NCBI GenBank assembly: GCA_036003365.1
Contig: DASYSL010000084.1
Coordinates: 1-13,979 of the forward strand
Direction of reading: 5' to 3'
DNA length: 13,979 nucleotides
Source of the DNA: DASYSL01 sp036003365
Lineage (GTDB): Bacteria > Eisenbacteria > RBG-16-71-46 > DASYSL01
The translations under genes were made by a program, and so were the position numbers. The notes below the pieces were generated by a model. It saw nothing but the letters and a program-made list of their open reading frames with translations, was not told where the DNA came from and searched no databases. Shown piece after piece: positions 6,046 to 12,491 of the stretch (the stretch's first letter is position 1; each line of letters starts with the position of its first letter).

Positions 6046-6842
6046 GCGAAGAGCGGAGCGGCGTCCGGCGTTTTCTCGGCCACGCCATCTGGGTCGGGCT
6101 CGCGGGCGGAATCGGCAGCGGCCTGTTCGGCGTGGGCGGCGGGGTTATTCTCGTCCCGCTCCTCACACGTTTCTTCGACTTGTCGCAGCAGGAAGCGCAT
6201 GGCACCGCACTCGCGGTCGCCCTCTTCACCGCGCCTGCCGCGCTCATCCAGTACGTGCGCACCGGACACGTGGATCTCGCGTGGTCGCTGATGCTGGCCG
6301 CGGGCAGCGTGGTGGGCGCGCCGCTGGGCGCGCGCTGGGCGCATGCGACGTCGGAGAAGAACTTGCGCCGCGCCTTCGGTCTGCTGCTCCTCATCCTCGC
6401 CGTCCGGCTCTCGCTCACCCATCTGCCCGAAGGCGACCTGATCCCGGAACACGGCGTTTGGATGATCGTCGCGCGCGTGGTCCTGGGCTGGATCATCGGC
6501 GTGGCCAGCGGGTACTTCGGGGTCGGCGGCGGCGTCATCCTGGTGCCCACGCTCGTGCTTCTCGCCGGACTCAAGCAGGTGGAAGCGCAAGGCATTTCGC
6601 TCTTGTTCGTGATTCCGACGGCCGCTTCGGGCACCTGGAAACATCGTAGCCTGGGCAATGTGAAGACCCGTGAAGTGCTGCCGCTTGCCGTGTGGTCGAT
6701 TCTCGGCGCCTTCGCCGCCGCCGGCGTCGCCACGCGCCTGCCGAGCCATACCCTGCGCGTGTGCTTTGCCGTGTTCCTCTTCGCCGTGGGCGCCAAGCTC
6801 GCCTTCAGCAAAACGACGCGGTCCGCGAGCAAGGCGGCATGA
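6042..6842 (+). CDS. TauE/SafE-family sulfite/organosulfonate-type permease
   Basis: A 266-residue polytopic inner-membrane protein of the TauE/SafE (formerly DUF81) family, whose studied members export sulfite or sulfoacetate or carry related small anions. Two copies of the signature show the internal duplication: GLFGVGGGVILVPLL in the first half (about 27-41) and GYFGVGGGVILVPTLV in the second (about 157-172). Each is followed by a conserved helix (AHGTALAVALFTAPAALIQ and AQGISLLFVIPTAASGTWKH), and about eight TM segments are expected. The length matches the family. The GTG start at 6042 overlaps the HDAC stop by 4 nt (GTGA) and the stop overlaps the next ATG by 4 nt (ATGA), so it is translated as part of the operon. 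The transported anion is not defined by sequence; no sulfite dehydrogenase, taurine or sulfoacetate gene is visible. Confidence 0.93.
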   Translation: MSEERSGVRRFLGHAIWVGLAGGIGSGLFGVGGGVILVPLLTRFFDLSQQEAHGTALAVALFTAPAALIQYVRTGHVDLAWSLMLAAGSVVGAPLGARWAHATSEKNLRRAFGLLLLILAVRLSLTHLPEGDLIPEHGVWMIVARVVLGWIIGVASGYFGVGGGVILVPTLVLLAGLKQVEAQGISLLFVIPTAASGTWKHRSLGNVKTREVLPLAVWSILGAFAAAGVATRLPSHTLRVCFAVFLFAVGAKLAFSKTTRSASKAA

Positions 6843-8473
6843 AGACCACCCGCCCCACGCGCCCGACTCGTGCCCCGGCTGCCGCGGTACCGCCACGCAT
6901 GCCGAATCTCGACTCGCTCCTCGTCGGGCTGATCGCTCTCATTCCGTATCTTTGGTTCGCGCCCAACGTCTCGGGCGACAAGGACGCGAGCGAGTTCACC
7001 CTCGTCCTGACCACCTTCGGTGTGGCGCACCCGACGGGATATCCACTCTATACGCTGCTCGGGCACTTCTTCGTGCATGCGGCACACGCGCTCGGCGCAA
7101 CGTGGTCGTATGCCGCCAACTCTTGGAGTGCGGTGGGCGGCGCCTGCGCGCTCGGCTTCTTCCACGCGCTCATCGCTCGCCTCGTGCCCGCGAGCGCGAG
7201 TCCGCGCACGCGCCGCTGGCTGCCTCTGGTGCCCATCTGCTTTCTCTTTCTCAATCCAATCTGGACGGTGGAGACGTGCCTCGCCGAGGTCTACAGCTGG
7301 CACGTCGCCTGGACGTGCGCGCTCGGTTGCGTGTTCGTCACCACGCTGAGGAAGCTCGGGGAAGCGGCGTTCGTGGGTCGCGCGCGGTCACGCCGCGCCG
7401 CTCTGTGGGGACTCCTGTGCGGCGTCGGCCTCGCCCATCACGCGACGTCGGTGCTCACCATCGCCCCGCTTTCGGCCGCGCTCCTCTGGGCGCTCTGGCG
7501 CGCGAAGAAGCTCGTCGCAACCGACCTCGTGCGCGCAATCGGGGCATCTCTCCTTCCGCTCTTGGCCTACGCCTGGATCGTTTATCGCGCCTACCACCCG
7601 GGCGGCTTCATGTGGCCCACGCTCGACAGCACGGGTGCATCGATTCTCCGCCACGTGACCGGCGGCGCGTATCGCTTCTACATCGGCTGGTTCGCGCCCT
7701 CGAAGATCCAGCAGATCTTTCTCCGCTTGTACGTGTATCCGTTCCTGTTCCCCGCCATCGCGCTCGCGGCGTTCGCCGCGTGGCGTGCTCCGACCTTCGA
7801 AGACCGCGTGGCGCGCTGGAGTCTCTTCGCCGCTGCGGTCGTCGGCACGACCTACGCTTTCTTCTATGGCGTGAGCGACCCCAGCTCCTACTTCCTCGCT
7901 CCGCTCTTTCTCGCGCTCGCGCCAGCGGCTCTGTTGCTGGGGCAGCTTCCGAGTCCGCGCGTCGCCGCCGCCTGGGCCGCGGCCCTCGTTCTGCTCGCCG
8001 CCTGGCTCTCCATCGATTGGACGCGCATCGATCTCGAGCGTAAGCGTCAGTTCCTCGGCTTCAATCACATGCTGCATGACATGTGGACATCGATTCCTTT
8101 CGACTCCGGGTTCGTCTTCTGGCGCGACGACATGTACGTGCGCCTGCACGAGTACCAGCTGTTCGACGGCGAGAAGCCGGGGCTCGAGATCATCCATCCC
8201 TCCAATCTGACGCAGGTCGTAGGCCGGCGGCGGTTCCTGGCACGCCACGGTATCGATCCGCTGGCTGGACTGAATCTCAACGTCCCGGCCGTCGGAGCGC
8301 CCGGCCGGCAGGAGGCAATCGATCACCTGTTCGACGAGATCGAGCACAACATCAATCGCCAGACGCCCCTTCCGGTCATCCACTTCGATCCGGAGATTCC
8401 CACCGTGCGACTGCTGAAGAAGCCCTCGCCCGGGGATTCCACGCAGACGACAGCGCCTGCCAAGACCCGCTAG
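6839..8473 (+). CDS. DUF2723 GT-C type membrane protein (TMEM260-like glycosyltransferase family)
   Basis: A 544-residue integral membrane protein. After a Pro/Thr/Ala-rich cytoplasmic start, TM1 (about 24-42) is followed by GDKDASEFTLVLTTFGVAHPTGYPLYTLLGHFF (about 47-78), the DUF2723 signature in which an acidic first loop (here D49/E52) and 'G-x-AHPTGYPLY' form the GT-C active-site face. The usual DxGEF is DASEF here. About ten further TM segments lead to a soluble C-terminal part (about 400-544). DUF2723 includes human TMEM260, an O-mannosyltransferase, so a sugar transferase using a lipid-linked donor is likely; donor and acceptor are unknown. The ATG at 6839 overlaps the TauE stop (ATGA). 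It is the last gene of the operon. A hairpin at 8491-8514 follows it. An alternative internal start is Met21. Confidence 0.9.
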   Translation: MKTTRPTRPTRAPAAAVPPRMPNLDSLLVGLIALIPYLWFAPNVSGDKDASEFTLVLTTFGVAHPTGYPLYTLLGHFFVHAAHALGATWSYAANSWSAVGGACALGFFHALIARLVPASASPRTRRWLPLVPICFLFLNPIWTVETCLAEVYSWHVAWTCALGCVFVTTLRKLGEAAFVGRARSRRAALWGLLCGVGLAHHATSVLTIAPLSAALLWALWRAKKLVATDLVRAIGASLLPLLAYAWIVYRAYHPGGFMWPTLDSTGASILRHVTGGAYRFYIGWFAPSKIQQIFLRLYVYPFLFPAIALAAFAAWRAPTFEDRVARWSLFAAAVVGTTYAFFYGVSDPSSYFLAPLFLALAPAALLLGQLPSPRVAAAWAAALVLLAAWLSIDWTRIDLERKRQFLGFNHMLHDMWTSIPFDSGFVFWRDDMYVRLHEYQLFDGEKPGLEIIHPSNLTQVVGRRRFLARHGIDPLAGLNLNVPAVGAPGRQEAIDHLFDEIEHNINRQTPLPVIHFDPEIPTVRLLKKPSPGDSTQTTAPAKTR

Positions 8474-8490
8474 GGCTCGGTTTTGTGAAA

Positions 8491-8514
8491 GCGAACAGGT
8501 AACCCTGTGTTCGC
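8491..8514 (+). terminator. Weak candidate terminator hairpin after the four-gene operon
   Basis: GCGAA-CAGG pairs with CCTG-(TG)-TTCGC around a TAAC loop, 17 nt after the DUF2723 stop; the stem has 9 bp with a two-base bulge. The downstream bases are GC-rich with only a short TTTT at 8531-8534, so Rho-independent release is doubtful. Confidence 0.3.
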
Positions 8515-8547
8515 GGCGCGTTCACCGCGATTTTGGGTGGCTTGCCC

Positions 8548-8577
8548 TTGTCCGCGAGGCCTCGAATTTGATAACTT
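8548..8577 (+). promoter_or_regulatory. Candidate sigma70-type promoter for the lamin-tail gene
   Basis: TTGTCC (8548-8553) and TAACTT (8572-8577) are separated by 18 nt inside the only AT-richer patch of the gap (GAATTTGATAACTTAGATAC). Start near 8584 would give a leader of about 200 nt. Both hexamers are imperfect. Confidence 0.3.
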
Positions 8578-8786
8578 AGATACCGCATTCGCATTCGGTT
8601 CCATCGGTCGTAAGCGTCGCCCCCGGCGCTTCCCCCGACCGGACTCGCCCGGGTTCGGTGACCGACCCGCAGGGGACCGTCGCCCACCGTTTTCATCCTC
8701 GTGGCGGCGAAAATGCGGTCCGGAGTCGTTCGGGCTAGGGAAGTTTCTTCCTCTCCACGCACCCTGCAGCAGAGGAGACGCACCAC

Positions 8787-9500
8787 ATGAAGAAGACGGC
8801 CACTACTCTCGCCGCGCTCGCGCTCATCGCCGTGATGGCGTGTCCCGCGCTCGCGGCTAACGCGGTCCGCATCAGCCAGGTGTACGGCGGCGGCGGCAAC
8901 GCCGGTGCCACGTATTTGTATGACTATGTCGAGCTCTACAACAACTCCGCGGTGTCCGTCGACATCAGCGGCTGGTCCTTGCAGTACGGCTCGGCCACGG
9001 GTACCACGGATCTCGGCACCTGCGTGAATTGCCTCACCGTGTTCCCGCAAGGAGCCTGCATCGGGCCGAACGGTTACTATCTGATCCAGCTGGCTTGCGG
9101 GACCAACACCGCTGCTCCACCTCTCCCGGTCACTCCTGATCTCGCGGTGACTCCGTGTGGAACCGCCGCGAACAACCTTAGCGCCACGTCGGGAAAGATC
9201 GGCCTCAAGGCGGATAACATCACGACGCCGTGCTCACCGCAGACGGCGTTCGTCGACCTCGTGGGCTACGGCACGGCGAACTGCGCCGAGGGCATCGCGG
9301 CTGGCGGCCTGAGCAACTCGTCGGCGGCGGTCCGCAACGGCGGGGGCACGCTGGACTCGGACAACAACAACCTGGACTTCACGGTCTCGTCCAGCTTCAC
9401 GCCTCACAACTCGCAGACGCCGGGTCTGCCGCCTCCGGATTGCCACCCGGTGCCGACGAAGGTTCAGACCTGGGGTGCGGCCAAGGCAACGTATCGCTAA
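8787..9500 (+). CDS. Secreted lamin-tail-domain (LTD) protein with Trp-Gly...Tyr-Arg C-terminal tail
   Basis: A 237-residue exported protein. The signal peptide MKKTATTLAALALIAVMACPALA ends in A-L-A with likely cleavage after Ala23; VMAC (16-19) is a poor lipobox, so secretion by signal peptidase I is preferred. The mature protein starts with NAVRISQVYGGGGNAG, then YDYVELYNNSAVSVDISGWSLQYGSATG, the diagnostic core of the lamin-tail domain (about 26-165), an Ig-like beta-sandwich found on secreted nucleases and surface proteins. VDLVGYGTANCAEG is the usual closing strand. About eight cysteines suggest disulphides outside the cell. The end is a Pro-rich linker (GLPPPDCHPVP) and the short tail TKVQTWGAAKATYR. 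No catalytic domain is attached, so a structural or binding role is inferred. The ATG is supported by AGGAG (8773-8777), and a strong terminator follows at 9527. Confidence 0.9.
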   Translation: MKKTATTLAALALIAVMACPALAANAVRISQVYGGGGNAGATYLYDYVELYNNSAVSVDISGWSLQYGSATGTTDLGTCVNCLTVFPQGACIGPNGYYLIQLACGTNTAAPPLPVTPDLAVTPCGTAANNLSATSGKIGLKADNITTPCSPQTAFVDLVGYGTANCAEGIAAGGLSNSSAAVRNGGGTLDSDNNNLDFTVSSSFTPHNSQTPGLPPPDCHPVPTKVQTWGAAKATYR

Positions 9501-9526
9501 TTCGCCTTCGGCGATCCGCAGTAGCG

Positions 9527-9559
9527 AGAGGCCCGGCCATGCGCCGGGCCTCTTCGTTT
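9527..9559 (+). terminator. Rho-independent terminator of the lamin-tail gene
   Basis: AGAGGCCCGGC (9527-9537) and GCCGGGCCTCT (9543-9553) form a perfect 11-bp stem with a CATGC loop, followed by TCGTTT. It starts 27 nt after the stop codon and separates the lamin-tail gene from the glycoside hydrolase. Confidence 0.85.
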
Positions 9560-9577
9560 GCGCCCCGCGACGGGCAG

Positions 9578-9607
9578 TTGCGGCTCTCGATTTCGCACGA
9601 CTAGACT
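9578..9607 (+). promoter_or_regulatory. Candidate promoter for the glycoside hydrolase gene
   Basis: TTGCGG (9578-9583) and TAGACT (9602-9607) are spaced by 18 nt, just past the terminator. Initiation near 9614 would leave a leader of about 60 nt before the GGAGGA ribosome-binding site at 9665-9670. Confidence 0.35.
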
Positions 9608-9664
9608 GGCGAGCCCGATCCTCGTCCCACGCCCGTGCCGAACCGACGGGCGCACGCTTAGGCC

Positions 9665-9677
9665 GGAGGAATGCTTG
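9665..9677 (+). promoter_or_regulatory. Ribosome-binding site that decides the TTG start of the hydrolase
   Basis: GGAGGA (9665-9670) is followed by ATGC and then TTG (9675-9677). The ATG at 9671 directly after the Shine-Dalgarno is out of frame and ends within about 40 codons, while the TTG is in frame with the conserved FHLDGKP start. Confidence 0.6.
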
Positions 9678-12047
9678 CCGCCTCGCCTGACCGCGAGCCA
9701 AGGAGCCTTTCACCTAGACGGCAAGCCGGCGTTTCTCTTCTCCGGCGAGATGCACTATTTCCGCGTCAAGCGAGAGCAGTGGAGTGAGAGCCTGCGCCGC
9801 ATCAAGGCGCTCGGCGTCCCGGTCATCTCGACCTACATCCCATGGGTGTGGCACGAGCCCGACGAGGGCCACTTCGATTTCACCGGCACGACGCATCCGT
9901 GCCGCGACCTGGTCGGATTCCTGACCGCCTGCCGCGAGCTGGGGCTCGGGGTGATGGCACGGCCGGGTCCTCTCGTCTATGCCGAGTTCGAAGGCCTGGG
10001 CGTGCCGCTGTGGCTCGGGTCGCGTTATCCCGAGACCGTAGTGGTGCGTCGCGACGGCTCGCAGGATCGCGGCGACTTCTATTACAACCACTCCCTTCTC
10101 CATCCCGGTTACCGGGCGCGCGTGAAGCGTTGGTACGAGGCCGTGGTGCCCACGTTGCGCCCGTTCTTCGACGATCCCATTCTGAGCTTCCAGATCGACA
10201 ACGAGACCGGGCTGCTCTTCGCCAACCGCATCGGAGAGGTCGACTTCAATCTCGACACGGTGGCGCGTTACCGCGCCTACCTCGAGACCACGTACGGTTC
10301 GATCGAGGCGTTGAACGCGCGCTGGGAAACGAAGCACGTGAGCTTCGACCGGCTGCAGCCGCCGAAGCCGCCGCTGCGCCAGGGCGAGATCCACGATTGG
10401 CAGCAGTTTCTCGAGCTGTGGATCTGCCGCTATCTGATCTGGCTGCGCGGCATCGCGCTCGACCTCGGCGTGAACGTTCCGTTGACGCATAACGAACAGG
10501 GGCTCCATCACAGTCCGGCGCACGTGTGCGACCGCACCGGGCTCGTCGATTTCATCGGATACGACCTCTATCCTAAGGCTTCCCCGCGCCGCAACACCTT
10601 GGATTTCCCGTTCGCCACGTCGTTCTATCCGGCGCTGTTCACCAACTACACGGACGAGAACCGGCCATTGTGGGCGAGCGAGCTCGGCACCGGCTGGATG
10701 GATTCGCGCGCGCAAGTGACCGAAGAAGCTGTGGTGCAGAACGTGCTCTGCTCGGTCGCCAACGGCGCCCGCGGCGTCAATCTGTTTCCCATCCACGATG
10801 GGCGCGAGCCCATCGGCGGCTCGGAGTACCGCTTCCGGGCCGGGCTCGACCCCGATGGCCGCTACACGGCCCGCGCGCGCACCGTGGAATCGATCGGCCG
10901 TTTTCTCGAAGCGCACGGTGAGCGATTGGTCACCTGCAGGGTCGTCCGCGATCCGGTGGCCTTCGGCGTCTATTACCCCAACTTCCACTTCGCCGCCGAC
11001 GAGTACGTCTGGGGCACCGTGCTGCCTGACCCGCATCGTTACCTGGCGTTCCTCGGCCAGGCGGGCCTGCACGCCTTGCTCCTTTGCTGCGGCTTCTCGC
11101 CGCGCGTCGTCGACCTGGGTGAAGTGGGTGCGACCGTGTCGCTGGACGGGGTTCAATGCCTGGTGTGGAGCAGCAAGGGCTATCTCGACGACGCGACGTA
11201 CCACCAGCTCGTCGAGTTCGTGGAGGCGGGCGGACATTTGATCACCGCGCCCATTCCACCCGTCGCGGACTTGTACGGCCAGGCTCGCAAGCGGCGCGAG
11301 CTGTTTCCTCTGGCGCCGACGCGGGTGCGCGCCGTCGATCGGACGATCTCGCTCGCCACCATGGCCTACGGCCTGTTGCGTTTCTGGCTCTTCCATCGGA
11401 GTCAGCTGCGCGAGGAGCACTTGTCCTCGGGCCACGTGATCGAGCTGTACGAGCCCTTGCTGCACTTGCTTGCGGCACCCGTGCGCGGCATTCCGTTCAC
11501 CAACAAGTGGGGCAGCCCGATTCCCGGCGATTATCGGAGCGCGACCTTCGATTTGTCGGCGGCCCCGCCTGACGTCGACGTGGAGCTGGGGCCACTGTCT
11601 CGCCCCAAGCCGGATCCCAAGCTGGCGGCGTCGTATCGCGTGCGCCACGGCAAAGGAACCTCGGTCACCTTGGGCACGCAGCCCGCCGGACGCTACGTGA
11701 CCCCGCGCTACTACGAGACGAATGCGCAGACGCGCCGCGCGCTCCGTCGCTTTTTCCTGGGAATGATGGCGGAGTGCGGGCTCGAGCCCAACGTGGAGAC
11801 CGACCTCGAGCTCGAGATCGTCCCCCACCGGGCACCCGACGGTGGCGGGTATCTCTTCTTGATCAATCGGCTGGAGAGGCAGACGGGCCGGATTCATTTC
11901 CGCCGGCCTTTGGAGTGGGGCTATCGCGGTCACGCGCGCGTCGCTTTTTCCTTCTTGGGTTCCGGCGCGGTGGCGCACGACGAGCAATCGTTGGATGTCG
12001 ACCTGGCGGCGCAGGACGTGCTGGTGGTGAGCTTGCCGCCGGCTTAG
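9675..12047 (+). CDS. Clan GH-A beta-galactosidase-like glycoside hydrolase (GH35/GH42-type)
   Basis: About 790 residues. It begins with FHLDGKPAFLFSGEMHYFRV, then ISTYIPWVWHEPDEGHFDFTG and ARPGPLVYAEFEGLGVPLWL, the TIM-barrel start of GH35-type beta-galactosidases. The likely acid/base is Glu177 in FQIDNETG and the likely nucleophile is Glu336 in WASELGTGWM. After the barrel (to about 415), residues about 450-530 (HALLLCCGFSPRVVDL, CLVWSSKGYLDDATYHQLVEFVEAGGHLI) look like the class I amidotransferase-like trimerisation domain of GH42 enzymes, followed by beta-rich C-terminal domains. It should release terminal galactose or a similar sugar. No signal peptide is seen, so a cytoplasmic enzyme acting on imported oligosaccharides is inferred. 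TTG 9675 is chosen: GGAGGA (9665-9670) sits 4 nt before it. The frame is open back to TTG 9558, but that start lies at the terminator. No sugar transporter is adjacent. Confidence 0.9.
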   Translation: MPPRLTASQGAFHLDGKPAFLFSGEMHYFRVKREQWSESLRRIKALGVPVISTYIPWVWHEPDEGHFDFTGTTHPCRDLVGFLTACRELGLGVMARPGPLVYAEFEGLGVPLWLGSRYPETVVVRRDGSQDRGDFYYNHSLLHPGYRARVKRWYEAVVPTLRPFFDDPILSFQIDNETGLLFANRIGEVDFNLDTVARYRAYLETTYGSIEALNARWETKHVSFDRLQPPKPPLRQGEIHDWQQFLELWICRYLIWLRGIALDLGVNVPLTHNEQGLHHSPAHVCDRTGLVDFIGYDLYPKASPRRNTLDFPFATSFYPALFTNYTDENRPLWASELGTGWMDSRAQVTEEAVVQNVLCSVANGARGVNLFPIHDGREPIGGSEYRFRAGLDPDGRYTARARTVESIGRFLEAHGERLVTCRVVRDPVAFGVYYPNFHFAADEYVWGTVLPDPHRYLAFLGQAGLHALLLCCGFSPRVVDLGEVGATVSLDGVQCLVWSSKGYLDDATYHQLVEFVEAGGHLITAPIPPVADLYGQARKRRELFPLAPTRVRAVDRTISLATMAYGLLRFWLFHRSQLREEHLSSGHVIELYEPLLHLLAAPVRGIPFTNKWGSPIPGDYRSATFDLSAAPPDVDVELGPLSRPKPDPKLAASYRVRHGKGTSVTLGTQPAGRYVTPRYYETNAQTRRALRRFFLGMMAECGLEPNVETDLELEIVPHRAPDGGGYLFLINRLERQTGRIHFRRPLEWGYRGHARVAFSFLGSGAVAHDEQSLDVDLAAQDVLVVSLPPA

Positions 12048-12343
12048 TGCCCGCTCGCCCAGTACACGTGCTCGAGATAGTAGAGCGCGCCAAATGCCAG
12101 AATGAGAGCGCTGCCCGTGATCGCGAGCGGCGTGATTTGCTTCTTGGGCTCGGCCCAGTTCGCGGTGGCCGCGAAGAGTGGGATGAGAATCATCAGCGCC
12201 ACGACCGAAAGCTGGAAGATGTGCGCGCCCGTGCCTTCGTCCGGTTGCGGCTTCTGGAAGTAGCCGGAGATCACGGTCACGAGAGCGAGGAGCGCCAGCA
12301 GGATCATGGCGCGGCCGGCGAGGCGGTTAAGGCTCAGTGGCAT
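12044..12343 (-). CDS. Three-TM hypothetical membrane protein
   Basis: A 99-residue membrane protein not assigned to a named family. TM1 lies at about 12-28, TM2 at about 43-61 and TM3 at about 71-90. The TM1-TM2 loop is polar (YFQKPQPDEGTGAHIFQL), and the TM2-TM3 loop reads ANWAEPKKQ. The His in GAHIFQL and the ALYYLEH stretch near the end look conserved in character, but no cofactor motif can be claimed. The stop overlaps the hydrolase stop by 4 nt tail to tail. The ATG at 12343 has no Shine-Dalgarno. Instead a -10-like TACAAA lies 7 nt upstream on the same strand, so the mRNA may be leaderless. An alternative start is Met13. Upstream are an inverted repeat and a CRP-like palindrome that may control it. 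Confidence 0.75.
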   Translation of the reverse strand: MPLSLNRLAGRAMILLALLALVTVISGYFQKPQPDEGTGAHIFQLSVVALMILIPLFAATANWAEPKKQITPLAITGSALILAFGALYYLEHVYWASGH

Positions 12344-12349
12344 GTAGTA

Positions 12350-12364
12350 CTTTGTACCACAAAG
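12350..12364. promoter_or_regulatory. Operator-like inverted repeat CTTTGT-ACC-ACAAAG
   Basis: Perfect 6-bp arms around a 3-nt centre, lying on the predicted -10 element of the three-TM gene. A partly overlapping 17-bp near-palindrome, GTAGTAC-TTT-GTACCAC (12344-12360), has one mismatch. The position over the -10 suggests a repressor site; the regulator is unknown. Confidence 0.45.
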
Positions 12365-12380
12365 CTTGGAACCTGTCCAA
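12351..12380 (-). promoter_or_regulatory. Candidate leaderless promoter of the three-TM gene
   Basis: Read on the minus strand, TTGGAC (12380-12375) and TACAAA (12356-12351) are spaced by 18 nt. The -10 element ends 7 nt before the ATG at 12343, so transcription would start at or next to the start codon. This agrees with the absence of a Shine-Dalgarno sequence. Confidence 0.4.
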
Positions 12381-12433
12381 CCCCGATTACGTCAATGGCC
12401 CCCCAGGGGCGGCTCTTGTAGGGCTCTCCTGTA

Positions 12434-12449
12434 CTGCCCCCGGGGGCAG
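12434..12449. repeat. Perfect 16-bp GC palindrome
   Basis: CTGCCCCCGGGGGCAG is an uninterrupted perfect palindrome, so it is more likely a protein-binding or DNA structural site than an RNA hairpin, which would need a loop. It abuts the CRP-like palindrome. Shorter GC inverted repeats flank the cluster at 12398-12410 (GCCCC-CCA-GGGGC) and 12472-12483 (CGCCC-CA-GGGCG). Confidence 0.5.
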
Positions 12450-12470
12450 TTTGTGAATCGTTTCACAAAC
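12449..12470. promoter_or_regulatory. CRP/FNR-family type operator (TGTGA-N6-TCACA)
   Basis: Nine-base arms GTTTGTGAA (12449-12457) and TTCACAAAC (12462-12470) are perfect reverse complements around TCGT. The core TGTGA-ATCGTT-TCACA (12452-12467) matches the cAMP-receptor-protein half sites exactly. The centre is about 116 bp upstream of the three-TM gene's predicted start and 21 bp or more past the stop of the HEXXH gene. It could also be read as a hairpin terminator for the latter, but no T-run follows. Confidence 0.5.
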
Positions 12471-12491
12471 TCGCCCCAGGGCGCGCTGAGC

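Larger units (their letters stand above)
8474..8786 (+). other. 313-nt intergenic region: operon end, candidate promoter and structured leader
   Basis: No gene is supported here. From left to right it holds an imperfect hairpin after the operon (8491-8514), a candidate promoter (8548-8577), and about 200 nt that would be the untranslated leader of the lamin-tail gene. Within that leader ACCG-TTTTC (8686-8694) can pair with GAAAA-(TG)-CGGT (8709-8719), a 9-bp stem with a 2-nt bulge and a 14-nt loop. A smaller GGAAG-TTT-CTTCC hairpin lies at 8739-8751. AGGAG at 8773-8777 is the ribosome-binding site, 9 nt from the ATG. No known riboswitch consensus was recognised. Confidence 0.5.

Noticed and set aside
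9558..9674. Upstream TTG start for the glycoside hydrolase
   Set aside because: It lies at the end of the terminator of the previous gene, has no ribosome-binding site and would add a low-complexity, Arg/Thr-rich stretch.
9714..11987. A 757-codon open frame antisense to the glycoside hydrolase gene
   Set aside because: It is a shadow produced by strong GC bias at third positions. The composition (runs of Arg, Ala, Gly, Gln, His) fits no domain, while the opposite strand encodes conserved GH-A motifs.
12434..12483. Reading the palindrome cluster as the intrinsic terminator of the HEXXH gene
   Set aside because: No T-run follows on the minus strand, one palindrome has no loop, and the AT-richer repeat matches an operator consensus. 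It was kept as a less likely alternative.
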